Assembly (NCBI GenBank): GCA_045806105.1
Contig: JBJMJY010000002.1
Location: 3,033-67,032 of the forward strand
DNA from: AC-32 sp045806105
GTDB lineage: Bacteria > Actinomycetota > Thermoleophilia > Gaiellales > Gaiellaceae
DNA: 64,000 nucleotides
Direction: 5' to 3'
The notes under the pieces are model-generated. The model did no database searches, had not been told where the DNA came from, and was given only the letters and a program-made list of their open reading frames with translations. Of this stretch, positions 34,651 through 44,017 are shown one piece after another (the stretch's first letter is position 1; each line of letters begins with the position of its first letter). The translations under genes were made by a program, and so were the position numbers.

Positions 34651-35358
34651 ATGGCCGAGGACGACGCCGGAGGCACGAAGGCCGACGAGATCGCACTCGC
34701 GCTCGAGGACGCCGTCATCTCAGGCGAGCTTGCGCCGGGCACGGTGCTGCGGCAGGAGACGCTGTCGGAGCGCTTCGGCGTCAGCCGCACGCCGATTCGC
34801 GAGGCCCTGCGCCGGCTCGCCGCGACCGGGCTCGTCTCGTTCGAGCCGAACCGCGGCGTCCGGGTGCGCGCGATCCCTCGTGAGGAGCTCCGCGAGGCTT
34901 TCCTCGTGCGCGCGGAGCTCGAGGCGTTGGTCACGGGGCTCGCCGTGCCGCGCTTCGACGAGCCGAGGTTGCTCGCGCTGCGCGCCGCCGACGCCGACTT
35001 CGCCCGTCTGACCGTCGAGCTCCTCGACCGCCGGCACGCGGAGGAGGAGCGGACGCAGCTGACGGGCGAGTGGGTTCGCGCGAACTACCGCTTCCACGAC
35101 GTGATCTACGAGGTGGCGGCGGTGCCGTTCGTCGAGCGGGTCGCGAAGAACGCCCGCCGCACGTTCCTCAGCCGCTGGCGGCCGGGCGGGCCCGAGATCG
35201 ACGACCTCTACGAGCAGAACATGCACCAGCACCGCGCCATCCTCGGCGCGATCGAAGCCCAAAGCGCGGAGGGCAGCCGTGCGTTGGCGCACGAGCACGT
35301 CCTCCACTCGTGCCGCCTGCTCGAGGTGATCCTGGACCACGTTGCCCCTGCTGCCTAG
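34651..35358 (+). CDS. GntR/FadR-family regulator of the glyoxylate operon
   Basis: 235 residues. N-terminal winged helix (RQETLSERFGVSRTPIREAL, then LAATGLVSFEPNRGVRVRAI) and a C-terminal all-helical FCD domain with the metal/effector His residues (NYRFHDVIYEVA, NMHQHRAILGAIEA). Last gene of the aceB-aceA operon, two bases after aceA. It likely senses a small carboxylate or CoA-derived metabolite and binds the GGATCC-centred palindromes upstream; that link is inference from position. Confidence 0.88.
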   Translation: MAEDDAGGTKADEIALALEDAVISGELAPGTVLRQETLSERFGVSRTPIREALRRLAATGLVSFEPNRGVRVRAIPREELREAFLVRAELEALVTGLAVPRFDEPRLLALRAADADFARLTVELLDRRHAEEERTQLTGEWVRANYRFHDVIYEVAAVPFVERVAKNARRTFLSRWRPGGPEIDDLYEQNMHQHRAILGAIEAQSAEGSRALAHEHVLHSCRLLEVILDHVAPAA

Positions 35359-35427
35359 CCTGCGCGGGACTCGGTCGTCGGCCGAGTGTTCTGGGAGCCC
35401 GGGGCTGCAGGTGCTCGGCGGCTCGGG

Positions 35428-35901
35428 CTAGCGGCCGACCAGGTCCTGGAACGCGGCCCTCGTCGCGGATCGGTCGAAGTCCGAGTCGTCTCTGGCGAGA
35501 GAGCGGCAGCCGTCCCAGGCGTCGATCGCGCGCCCGAGGTCCTCGAGGGCCTCGGCGGTGCGGCCCGCGAGGCTCTCGGCGCAGGCCACGTTGTACGCCA
35601 GGGCCGGGTGCTCCGGATGAGCTTCGAGCAGCTCGCGCCCGCGGTCTGCCGCCTTGGCGTACTCGCCGGCCCCGCAAAGCGGGCCCACCGACTCCCACAG
35701 CGAGACCACGACCAAGTCGGGCTCCGTCGGCTCTGTGTAGAAGCCCTGCGAGCCGCACTCCGGGCAGTAGTGGAAGACGTGCTCCTTCCTGTCCGACTCG
35801 TCGGAGATGCGCGAGTAGCCGTTGAAGCGGCCGGTGACATGCACCTGATCGGACGCGAACCCGCCTGCATCCCGAAGGCGCTTCTGGTCCGCCTCTGGCA
35901 A
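35428..35901 (-). pseudogene. Chimeric relic: GFA-like fragment joined to a TPR fragment
   Basis: The 157-codon frame has two unrelated parts. The first (VHVTGRFNGYSRISDESDRK, VFHYCPECGSQGFYTEPTEP) is the C-terminal half of a GFA/CENP-V-type zinc protein. The second (GEYAKAADRGRELLEAHPEH, LAYNVACAESLAGRTAEALE) is a tetratricopeptide fragment. Upstream, the expected GFA motif CNCLA-CQRRTRSAFGMQAGG is readable only if two compensating single-base frame changes are made (frames shift between ~35870 and 35920). The N-terminal zinc site is absent. Most likely a decayed or shuffled gene; divergent from doxX. Confidence 0.5.
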
Positions 35902-35975
35902 GGCGAGGCAGTTGCAGAGATAGAGACCTGCGGCGGCACGTTTGAGTCGGCGGAAATGGGGCAGCGAAAGCAGCG

Positions 35976-36521
35976 ATGGGCGCGGACCTCGGGCGTCTCC
36001 TCTTGCGAGTGACCGTCGGGTCGATCTTCGTCGAGCACGGAAGCCAAAAGCTCTTCGGCTGGTTCGGCGGACACGGCCCAGACGGCACCGGGCAGTTCTT
36101 CGAGTCGCTCGGCCTTCGGCCGGGACGGCGCCAGGCGATCATGGCGGGCGTCGCCGAAGCGGGAGGCGGCGCGCTGCTCGCGCTCGGTCTGGCGACGCCG
36201 GCGGCGGCTGCCGCTCTCGGCAGCGTGATGGTGACCGCCCTCCGCACGGCCGTCTGGCGCGACGGGATCAAGGTCGGGACCGGCGGCTACGAGGTGCTTC
36301 TGCTCGCGAACGCCGTTGCCGTCGCCGACCTCGGGCCGGGCCGCCTCTCGCTCGACGCGCTCCTCGGCCGGGAGCGCCGGGGCATGGGCTGGGGAACCGC
36401 CGCGCTCGGCGCGGCGCTCGCGGGCTCGGCGCTCGCGGTCGCCGCCGGCAGGCGCGCTCCCGAGCCGACGGCCGAGACGCCGTCGCGCGACGAGGCCCAG
36501 GCGACGGCGACCGCGTCGTAG
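35976..36521 (+). CDS. DoxX-family membrane protein
   Basis: 181 residues, four core helices. The family signature is at the N-terminus (LLLRVTVGSIFVEHGSQKLF, then GWFGGHGPDGTGQFFESLGL), with MAGVAEAGGGALLALGLATP in the second helix. DoxX proteins are quinone-linked or stress-associated integral membrane proteins, some involved in thiosulfate or sulfur redox. The C-terminus is an unusual Ala/Thr/Glu-rich extension (RRAPEPTAETPSRDEAQATA). Monocistronic. Confidence 0.88.
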   Translation: MGADLGRLLLRVTVGSIFVEHGSQKLFGWFGGHGPDGTGQFFESLGLRPGRRQAIMAGVAEAGGGALLALGLATPAAAAALGSVMVTALRTAVWRDGIKVGTGGYEVLLLANAVAVADLGPGRLSLDALLGRERRGMGWGTAALGAALAGSALAVAAGRRAPEPTAETPSRDEAQATATAS

Positions 36522-36564
36522 CGGTCCGTCGAGGAGCTCAGCGGGCGCCGACGGGCGCGACCGC

Positions 36565-36720
36565 CTAGAGGAACATGACCCACTTGGAGCTGCAGCTGCA
36601 GTCCTTGTGCTTGCGGCCGCACTTCGCGCACTCCCAGTAGGTCCACCAGATCCACTTGAGGTGGTTGAGCTCGAGCACGATCAGGGCGATGCACCACAGC
36701 AGGATCTGGGTCTGGCTCAC
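36565..36720 (-). CDS. Micro-protein: membrane helix plus CxxC...CxC zinc-binding tail
   Basis: 51 residues from GTG 36720. It reads SQTQILLWCIALIVLELNHL, then KWIWWTYWECAKCGRKHKDC, then SCSSKWVMFL-stop. There is one transmembrane helix followed by a Trp-rich interfacial segment and four Cys (CAKC and CSC) that can form a zinc ribbon. It is independent of the DoxX gene (convergent) and lies downstream of LysR on the same strand. Layout resembles the 52-residue protein at 31364-31522. Family unknown, but composition, length and spacing look genuine. Confidence 0.6.
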   Translation of the reverse strand: MSQTQILLWCIALIVLELNHLKWIWWTYWECAKCGRKHKDCSCSSKWVMFL

Positions 36721-36807
36721 GGGGGAAGCCTCGGCATCGCCCGCCTCGGCGTCAATGGGCCGGTCGGCCCATCTTTGCGGCCCTCGGACCCTGCGCCGGA
36801 CGGGTCG

Positions 36808-37728
36808 TCAGCCGCCGGCCTGAGCCAGCGCGAGCACGGGCCGGCGGCTCGCCGCGGCCGCCTGGAGGCGTTCGAGCACGAGCCCCACGCGCGCGTCCCC
36901 GGCGGACGCCGTGCGGTAGGCGGCGTAGATCCGGCGCTTCGGCGGCGCCGTGCGGATCGGCCGTGCGACGAGCGAGGCCGGCAGGTCGAGCTGCGAGAGC
37001 AGCGGCACGACCGCCAGGCCGACACCCGACGCGACCAGGTGGTGCAGCGTGCGGTGGTCGACCGTCTCCGCCGCGACACGCGGCTCGAAGCCCGCCTGGA
37101 GACACGCGCGCGTCAGGAACGGGTGGCACGAGGAGGCGCTCGTCGAGTCGACCCACGCCTCGTCGGCGAGGTCTGCCAGCTCGACCGTCGGGCTCGCCGC
37201 CGCCGGGTGCGAGCGCGGGAGGACGACGTGGATCGGGTCGTCGAGGAGCGGCACGAGCTCGACCGGGCCGGACACCCGGAGCGGGACGAAGTCGTACTCC
37301 CAGAGGATCGCGACATCCACCTCTCCCGCGCGCAACCGCGCCAGGCCGAGGCGCGGATCGATCTCGAGGATGTGCGCGCGAAGCCCGTTTCCGCGCACGG
37401 CCTTGGCGACGATCGTCGCGGCCGCGCTTGCGAACGAGGCGATGCGTACGCCCGGCTCCTCCTCGCCCGCCGCCGTGCGCGCCTCGGCCTCCGCATCGGC
37501 GAGCTGAGCCAGGATCGCCTCGGCGCGGTCGACGAGCACGCGCCCGGCGGCGGTCAGGTGGACGCTGCGCCCGCGCCGCTCGAGGAGCTCGTAGCCGAGC
37601 TCGCGCTCGAGCACGCTCACCTGCTGCGAGACGGCTGACGGCGTGAACGACAGCGCCTCGGCGGCCGCGCGGATCGTCCCGTGCAGTGCCACCTCGCGGA
37701 GCGTGCGCAGTCGGCGGAGGTCGAGCAT
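36808..37728 (-). CDS. LysR-type transcriptional regulator
   Basis: 306 residues. N-terminal winged helix (LRTLREVALHGTIRAAAEAL, SFTPSAVSQQVSVLERELGY, TAAGRVLVDRAEAILAQL) and a two-lobed effector domain (EVDVAILWEYDFVPLRVSGP, VDHRTLHHLVASGVGLAVVP). Divergent from the FtsX-type permease gene with ~70 bp between starts, so it may control that exporter; that is inference. Effector unknown. Confidence 0.93.
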   Translation of the reverse strand: MLDLRRLRTLREVALHGTIRAAAEALSFTPSAVSQQVSVLERELGYELLERRGRSVHLTAAGRVLVDRAEAILAQLADAEAEARTAAGEEEPGVRIASFASAAATIVAKAVRGNGLRAHILEIDPRLGLARLRAGEVDVAILWEYDFVPLRVSGPVELVPLLDDPIHVVLPRSHPAAASPTVELADLADEAWVDSTSASSCHPFLTRACLQAGFEPRVAAETVDHRTLHHLVASGVGLAVVPLLSQLDLPASLVARPIRTAPPKRRIYAAYRTASAGDARVGLVLERLQAAAASRRPVLALAQAGG

Positions 37729-37799
37729 CAGCTCTGCTTAACGATACGGGAACGAACTTGCGCTGGTGCGGGGGCGGAGCTAGCTGGCACGGTGTACCG

Positions 37800-40700
37800 G
37801 TGACGGTTCTCCGCCGGCTCGCATTCCCGTTCTGGCTCGCCGGCGCTCGCCTGCGCCGCCGCCGCGCACCGCTGCTGCTCGTCGTGCTCGGCCTGGCCGC
37901 CGCGAGCGCGATGCTGGCCGCCGTGGCGGCGGGCACGGTCGCGGCGCAGGACCGTGAGGTCGCGCGGAAGGTCGCCGTGCTGCCGGCGAAGGTGCGCGCG
38001 GTGCGGGTCAACTGGTTCAGCGTCGGCGGGCAGGTGGCGCCGTACGCGCGCCTCGACGCGGAGGTGCGGCGACGGCTGCGGCGGGCACTACCTGCGCCGG
38101 CGACCGGGACCGCGCTCTACCGCGAGGGCCAGATCGGCGGCGCGCTGCTCGGCCTCGGCGCGGTCGACGACCTCTCGCGTTGGGTGCGGTTGCGGTCTGG
38201 CCGCGCGCCGCGCGTATGCCGGCCCGAGCGCTGCGAGGTCGTCGTGATCCGCGGCGGCGGGCGCATCTCGAACGTGCCGGGCCTGCGCCTGGTGCCGGTG
38301 GCCGAGGGCGACCTCCGTACCGCTGCGCTCTTCGGCGACGCCATTCCCGCCGCGGGGTTGAACGAGTCCGCGTTCGTCCGCAAGATCCGCCGCTACCACC
38401 GGCCGGCGCCACCGCCGCTCGTGCTCGCGAACGGCGTCGCCGGCCTCGAGCGCTCGCCGCGCCTGCACAACTCGTACCGCAGCTACGGCTGGGTGGTGCC
38501 GCTCCGGCGCGGCTCCGTCCGCTCGTGGTCCGCGGATGCCCTTGTCACGCGGATCGAGCAGGCGCGGACGGCGTTCCAGGCCTCCGGCTTCGGCTTCGAG
38601 CTGAGCGCCCCGACCGACGAGCTCCGGGCCGCGGCCGACGACGGCCGCGTCGCGGGGCGGAGGCTGCTCCTGCTGGGCGGCGAGGCGGTGGCGCTGCTGC
38701 TCGCGTTCGCGGTGCTGGTGGCGGCGCGACTGCGGCCGGACGCCGAAGCGGCGCGGAACCGCCTGCGGGCCGCCGGCGTCAGCCGCTGGCAGACCGGGCT
38801 GTTGTTCACGGCGGAATCCGTCGCCGCAGCGGTCGCGGGAACCGTGCTCGGGTGGGTGCTCGGAGCCGCAGCGGCCGCGCTGATCGCGGAGCGGACGAAT
38901 GAGCCGCTCGGCGCGCTGTTGCGTCACTCGCTGCTGTCGAGCCGCGGGCTCCTGCTCGCGCTCGGGCTCGGACTGGCCGCCGCGCTCGTGCTCGTCGTGG
39001 CCCTCTCGATTCGCGGGGTGCAGATCGGCGGCCTGTCGCTCTCGGCCCTCGACGTGGCGGCGCTCGGGGCCGCGCTCGCGGTCGTGATCGCGCTCGCCCG
39101 CGGGTCGGCCGACGCATCGGAGCTCGTCGCGAGCCGCGGCACGGGGCTCGTGTTGCTCGTGATCCCCGCGCTCGTCGCCTTCGTCGCCGCGGTGCTCGTC
39201 GCGCGTCTGCTGCCGCTCTGCCTGCGCCTGCTGGAGCGCGCGGTGCCGAAGGGCGCGCTGACGCTGCGCCTCGCCGCGCTCGGGCTCGCCCGTCGGCCCG
39301 GATACGCGGTGGTGGCAGTCGCGTTCGTCGTCGTCTCGATCGGCTTCGCGCTCTTTGCCGCCTCGTACCGCTCGACGCTTCGGTCCGGGCAGCGGGAGCA
39401 GGCGGCGTTCGCAGTCCCCGCAGACGCGGTCGTGAAGGAGGACCTCTCGCAGCTCGTCCCCGTGCGCGACGCGGTGACGCCGGACGTGGAGCGATCGCTC
39501 GGGCCGGGCGTGCGCGTGAGCCACGTCGACCGCTTCGCGGGAAGCATCGCGGGCGCTGCCGACGTGACCGGAATCACCATCCTCGGGCTGCCGCGGGCCA
39601 GCCTCGCGTCGATCGGCGGCTGGCGCAGCGACTTCGCCGTCGGCGGGCCGCAGGAGCTTGCGCGCATGCTCGACCCGCAGCGGCCGGTCGGCGTGCGCGG
39701 GCCGCGGCTGCCGGTGGACGCGAGGCGGCTGGCGCTGCCGGTCGATGTTCGCGGCACCGAGATCGGCGTCGTAGCGTTCATCCGCGCGCGCGACGGCTCG
39801 TTCGTGCCGATCCACCTCGGCCGCAGCCACGAAGGCTCGCGTGAGCTCCTCGGGGCGAGGATCCCCGCCGGCGCGAGGGGCGGCACGCTCATCGCGTTCC
39901 GCTTCGAGCCGCCGCCGAAGCTGGAAGAGCGCGGCGCCGACGCGGGTGCGCCTGCCGTCGGCACCGCCGTGTTCGGCCGGCCGCTCGTGGATGGGCAGCC
40001 GCTCACCGACTACGGCGACTGGATCGGGACGGTGGGCGTGGCCGGGCTCGGGCGCCGCGACGGGCTGCGCTTCCGGCTGACGCTCACGAACGAGGTCGAC
40101 ACGTACGTGCGGCCGCGGCAGCCGACGGACGGATTTGCGCTGCCCGCCGTCGTCTCGCCGCGGATGGCGCAGCTCGCCGGGTCGGACCGGCTGCTCGGCG
40201 TCGTCACGAACGGCGAGCCGATCGTCTTCCGCGTCGCCGCGGTTGCCCGCCGCTTCCCGGGCGTCCTCGAGAACGAGACCTCCGACTTCGTGGTCGCGGA
40301 CCGACCGGCGCTGGAGACGGCGCTGAACGCCTCGGCCCCGGGCAGCGGCTTCCCGACGGAGCTCTGGCTCGGCGTCGACCCGTCACGCCGCGCCGCCGTG
40401 GAAGCGCGGCTCCGCAAGCCGCCCTTCACGGCGCTCTCGGCTTCGTCGCGCGCGCAGGTCGAGCGGTCGCTTCGGCACGAGCCGGTCGCCCGCGCGGCCC
40501 TCGCGATGCTGGAGGCGGCCGCGCTGACCGCGGTCGTGCTCGCGCTGCTCGGGCTCGTGCTCGGCGCGATCTCGGAGCGACGCGACGAGGCGGCGGAGCT
40601 CTTCGATCTCGAGGCGCAGGGCGTTGCGCCTGCGAGCCTGCGGCGGCAGCTGCGGCTCCGTGCCTCGATGGCGGGCCTGGCCGGCGCCCTTGGCGGGCTC

Positions 40701-40916
40701 GTCACCGGGCTCGTGCTGTCGCTGCTCGTCGTCCGCTTCGTCCAGCTGACCGCGAACGCGACCGCACCGGAGCCGCCGCTCGCGCTCTCGGTCGACTGGC
40801 CCGCCCTGCTGCTCGCGGCGGCGGTGTCCGGCCTCGTCGCCGCCGGGCTGGTGGCGCTCGCCACGCGCCGTGCCTTCGGCGATCCGACGCCGGCCCGCTA
40901 CGGGGAAGCGGCATGA
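37800..40916 (+). CDS. FtsX-type ABC exporter permease (large, duplicated)
   Basis: 1,038 residues from GTG 37800. The N-terminal TM (PFWLAGARLRRRRAPLLLVV) is followed by a ~270-residue exported domain, a first four-helix FtsX domain (~290-490, ending GALTLRLAALGLARRPGYAV), a second large extracytoplasmic domain (~540-870) and a last FtsX-like set of helices (EAAALTAVVLALLGLVLGAI, SDER-type loop, final helices). This is the MacB/LolC-like type VII ABC layout, used for exporting peptides, lipids or envelope components. Overlaps the ATPase ATG by four bases (GCATGA). Substrate unknown. Start codon has only a weak RBS. Confidence 0.85.
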   Translation: MTVLRRLAFPFWLAGARLRRRRAPLLLVVLGLAAASAMLAAVAAGTVAAQDREVARKVAVLPAKVRAVRVNWFSVGGQVAPYARLDAEVRRRLRRALPAPATGTALYREGQIGGALLGLGAVDDLSRWVRLRSGRAPRVCRPERCEVVVIRGGGRISNVPGLRLVPVAEGDLRTAALFGDAIPAAGLNESAFVRKIRRYHRPAPPPLVLANGVAGLERSPRLHNSYRSYGWVVPLRRGSVRSWSADALVTRIEQARTAFQASGFGFELSAPTDELRAAADDGRVAGRRLLLLGGEAVALLLAFAVLVAARLRPDAEAARNRLRAAGVSRWQTGLLFTAESVAAAVAGTVLGWVLGAAAAALIAERTNEPLGALLRHSLLSSRGLLLALGLGLAAALVLVVALSIRGVQIGGLSLSALDVAALGAALAVVIALARGSADASELVASRGTGLVLLVIPALVAFVAAVLVARLLPLCLRLLERAVPKGALTLRLAALGLARRPGYAVVAVAFVVVSIGFALFAASYRSTLRSGQREQAAFAVPADAVVKEDLSQLVPVRDAVTPDVERSLGPGVRVSHVDRFAGSIAGAADVTGITILGLPRASLASIGGWRSDFAVGGPQELARMLDPQRPVGVRGPRLPVDARRLALPVDVRGTEIGVVAFIRARDGSFVPIHLGRSHEGSRELLGARIPAGARGGTLIAFRFEPPPKLEERGADAGAPAVGTAVFGRPLVDGQPLTDYGDWIGTVGVAGLGRRDGLRFRLTLTNEVDTYVRPRQPTDGFALPAVVSPRMAQLAGSDRLLGVVTNGEPIVFRVAAVARRFPGVLENETSDFVVADRPALETALNASAPGSGFPTELWLGVDPSRRAAVEARLRKPPFTALSASSRAQVERSLRHEPVARAALAMLEAAALTAVVLALLGLVLGAISERRDEAAELFDLEAQGVAPASLRRQLRLRASMAGLAGALGGLVTGLVLSLLVVRFVQLTANATAPEPPLALSVDWPALLLAAAVSGLVAAGLVALATRRAFGDPTPARYGEAA

Positions 40917-42445
40917 GCGTCGCCATCGACGTTCGCGACCTGTTCCGCGTGCACTCGACGCCGGAGGGCGACGCCGCCGCGCTGCAGGGCCTGACATTGG
41001 CGATCCCCGACGGCGAGATCCTGACCGTGCTCGGCCCCAGCGGCGCAGGCAAGACGAGCTTCCTGCGCATCCTCGCCGGGCTCGACGTGCCGTCCGCGGG
41101 CACGGTGCGCGTCTTCGGCTTCGATCTGCGCACGCTCGGCGGCGACGCTCGCTCCGGCTACCGGACGCAGGTGCTCGGCTACCTCGACCAGCACTACGAG
41201 CGCGCGCTCGCGCCCGAGCTGACCGCGCGCGAGCTCGTCGGGCTGCGGCTGCGCGCGAACGGCGTCGAGCGCGAGGGGCGGGAGGCGCGCGCCGATGATT
41301 TGCTCGGGCGCGTCGGCCTCGCCGCCAAGACGGGCGCGCGCCCGGCGCAGCTCTCGGGCGGCTAGCAGCAACGGGTCGCGCTCTGCGCGGCGCTCGCGCA
41401 CCGCCCGAAGCTCTTGCTCGCGGACGAGCCGACCGGCGAGCTCGACGCCGAGAGCGCGAGCCTCGTCTACGACGCGATCGGCGAGCTGGCCGCCGCCGAG
41501 GGGTGCACGGTGGTGATCGTCAGCCACGACCCCGCGTCGACGGAAGTCGCGGACCGCTTCGTCCACATTCGCGACGGCCGCGTGAGCGAGGAGACGGTCG
41601 CCGGGGAGGCGACGATCGTCGTCGGCCGCGGCGGCTGGCTGCGGCTGCCGCAGGAGTTCCTCGAGCGCGCGGGGATCGGCGACCGTGCCGCCGCCGCGCT
41701 CGAGGGCGACCGGATCGTCGTCAGCGCCGCCGGCGAGGGCCTGCGCGTGGAGGCTCCCGCGTCGCCCGCCGCCGCGCTGCCCGGCCGTCCTGTGGCGACG
41801 CTGACGGGCGTCGTCAAGACCCACGGCAGCGGCGCTGCCGCGGCCCGCGTCTTCGCCGGCCTCGATGCGGTGTTCCAGAGCGGCCGGCTGACCGTCGTCA
41901 CCGGCCCGTCCGGGTCGGGCAAGACGACGCTGCTGCACCTGCTCGCGGGGCTCGACCTGCCCGACGCCGGTGAAGTGCGCGTCGCGGGCGCCGAGGTGCA
42001 GGCACTCGACCGGGCCGGGCGCGCCGAGCTACGGCGCCGCGAGGTCGCGCTCGTGCCGCAGCAGAGCGGCCTGGTCCCGTTCCTGAGCGCGCGCGAGAAC
42101 GTCGAGCTCGGCCTCGAGATCCGCGGCCTTGGCGCCGACCCGGGCGAGGCGCTCGCGGCGGTCGGCCTCTCCGAGCGCGCGGGGCAGCGCGTCTCGCGCC
42201 TCTCGGCGGGCGAGCAGGTGCGCGTGGCGATCGCCCGCGCGCTCGCCGTGCGGCCGTCGCTGCTGCTCGTCGACGAGCCGACCGCGCGCCTCGACCAGGC
42301 CAACGCGCTCCGGCTCGCCACGCTGCTGACGACGCTCGCGCGCGAGAGCGGCACCGCCGTCGTCTGCGCCACGCACGATCCGGTCGTGATCGAGCAGGCC
42401 GACGGCCGCCTCTCCCTTGCGGCCGAGCCGGTCGCAGTAGGCTGA
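40913..42445 (+). pseudogene. Tandem ABC ATPase interrupted by an in-frame amber codon
   Basis: One reading frame, 510 codons plus stop, encodes two nucleotide-binding domains. NBD1: Walker A LGPSGAGKTSFLRILAGLD, signature LSGG-stop-QQRVALCAAL, Walker B KLLLADEPTGELDAE. The stop is TAG 41363-41365, exactly at the usual Glu/Gln of LSGGxQQR. NBD2 is complete: TGPSGSGKTTLLHLLAGLDL, RLSAGEQVRVAIARAL, LLLVDEPTARLDQ. Between them (~residues 230-285) lies an AbrB-like linker (GRGGWLRLPQEFLERAGIGD). GAG to TAG or CAG to TAG would explain it. If not a sequencing error or a suppressed codon, the exporter lacks a complete NBD1. It follows the FtsX-type permease gene with a four-base overlap. Confidence 0.75.
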
Positions 42446-42449
42446 GCAC

Positions 42450-43490
42450 GTGGAGGGGATCAGCCTCGAGGAGCTCCAGCTCGCGGCGCGCAACCATGGG
42501 ATGCCGCTCGAGGCGCTGCGCTACCCGATCACGCCGGTCGGGCTGCACTACCTGCTGATCCACTACGACGTGCCGGTCGTCGACCCCGAGACCTGGCGCC
42601 TGACGATCCGCGGCGAGCGCGAGCTCGTGCTGGGGCTCGAGGAGCTGCGCGCGCGCCCGGCCGCGGAGGTGACCGTGACGATGGAGTGCGCCGGCAACGG
42701 GCGCGCGACGCTCGACCCGCGGCCGGTCAGTCAGCCGTGGCTGCTGGAGGCCGTCGGCACCGCGCGGTGGGGCGGCACGCCCCTGCGGCCGCTGCTGGAG
42801 GAAGCCGGGATCGGCGGGGCCGTCGAGGTGCTCTGCACCGGCCTCGACCGCGGGGTCGAGGGCGGGGAGGAGCAGGCGTTCCAGCGGGCGCTGCCCCTCG
42901 ACGAGGCGCTGCGCGACGAGGTGCTGCTCGCCTACGAGATGAACGGCGAGCCGCTGCCGCCGCAGCACGGGTTTCCGCTGCGACTGGTCGTTCCGGGCTG
43001 GTACGGCATGACGAACGTGAAGTGGCTCGAGCGGATCGAGCTCGTCGACATGCCCTTCGCCGGCTACCAGAACACGTGGTCGTACCGGCTGCGCCAGGCC
43101 GAGGACGAGGAGGGCGTGCCGCTCGACCGGATGCAGCCGCGCTCGCTGCTGGCGCCCCCCGGAGTCCCGGAGTTCATGACGCGGGAGCGCAGCGTCGCAG
43201 CGGGCGAGGTCGTGCTGGAGGGCCGCGCCTGGTCTGGCCTCGCGCCGGTGGAGGCGGTCGAGGTCAGCACCGACGGCGGCGAGACCTGGTCACCGGCCGA
43301 GCTCGAGCCGGAAGGCGAGCCATGGGCGTGGCGTGGCTGGACGTTCCGCTGGAGCGCCGAGCCGGGCGAGCACGTCCTCTGCTGCCGAGCGCGCGACGCG
43401 ACTGGCAACGAGCAGCCGCGCGAGCCCGCGTGGAACCTCGGCGGCTACGCGAACAACGCGGTGCAGGCGGTTCGCGTCACCGTCGCGTGA
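42450..43490 (+). CDS. Sulfite-oxidase-family molybdopterin enzyme
   Basis: 346 residues. The Moco domain carries the Mo-coordinating Cys in VTVTMECAGNGRATLDPRPV, with AVGTARWGGTPLRPLLEEAG and HGFPLRLVVPGWYGMTNVKW. The C-terminal ~100 residues form the immunoglobulin-like dimerisation domain (VEAVEVSTDGGETWSPAELE). No haem b5 domain and no Tat signal, so it is probably cytoplasmic. GTG start five bases after the ABC stop; stop overlaps the macro-domain gene by GTGA. Substrate may be sulfite or another oxyanion or N-oxide; uncertain. Confidence 0.87.
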   Translation: MEGISLEELQLAARNHGMPLEALRYPITPVGLHYLLIHYDVPVVDPETWRLTIRGERELVLGLEELRARPAAEVTVTMECAGNGRATLDPRPVSQPWLLEAVGTARWGGTPLRPLLEEAGIGGAVEVLCTGLDRGVEGGEEQAFQRALPLDEALRDEVLLAYEMNGEPLPPQHGFPLRLVVPGWYGMTNVKWLERIELVDMPFAGYQNTWSYRLRQAEDEEGVPLDRMQPRSLLAPPGVPEFMTRERSVAAGEVVLEGRAWSGLAPVEAVEVSTDGGETWSPAELEPEGEPWAWRGWTFRWSAEPGEHVLCCRARDATGNEQPREPAWNLGGYANNAVQAVRVTVA

Positions 43491-44017
43491 CGCCCCCGCG
43501 CATCGACGCAGTCGTCGGGGACATCACCGAGCAGCCGGTCGATGCGATCGTCAACGCCGCGAACGAGTCGCTGCTCGGTGGCGGCGGCGTGGACGGCGCG
43601 ATCCACCGCGCGGCGGGGCCCGAACTGCTGGAGGAGTGCCGCGCCCTCGGCGGCTGCCCGCCCGGCGAGGCGAAGGCGACGGCCGCATACCGCCTCCCGG
43701 CGCGGCACGTGATCCACACCGTCGGGCCCGTCTGGAGCGGCGGGACCGCCGGCGAGGCCGAGACGCTGGCGGCCTGCCACGAGAACGCAGTCGCGGTAGC
43801 CGCGGAGCTTGGGTGCGCGACGCTCGCGTTGCCCGCGATCTCGACGGGCGTGTACGGCTATCCGGTCGAGCTGGCCGCCGACGTCGCGGCTGGAGCGACC
43901 GCGCGTGCGCTCGAGGCGCAGGCGACGGTGGAGACGGTCCGCTTCGTCCTCTTCGACGAGCCGACGCACGCGGTCTACGCGGCCGCGCTGGAACGGGCGC
44001 TGCGCGCTACGCCCTGA
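43487..44017 (+). CDS. Macro-domain ADP-ribose-binding protein
   Basis: 176 residues. Single macro domain: VVGDITEQPVDAIVNAANES, LLGGGGVDGAIHRAAGPELL, and the phosphate loop in LALPAISTGVYGYPVELAAD. These are the motifs of MacroD-type O-acetyl-ADP-ribose deacetylases and ADP-ribosyl-Asp/Glu hydrolases. GTG start overlaps the molybdoenzyme stop, giving a two-gene operon whose shared purpose is not obvious. The NrtR-like NAD regulator lies 1 kb away; a link through ADP-ribose metabolism is only a speculation. Confidence 0.9.
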   Translation: MTPPRIDAVVGDITEQPVDAIVNAANESLLGGGGVDGAIHRAAGPELLEECRALGGCPPGEAKATAAYRLPARHVIHTVGPVWSGGTAGEAETLAACHENAVAVAAELGCATLALPAISTGVYGYPVELAADVAAGATARALEAQATVETVRFVLFDEPTHAVYAAALERALRATP

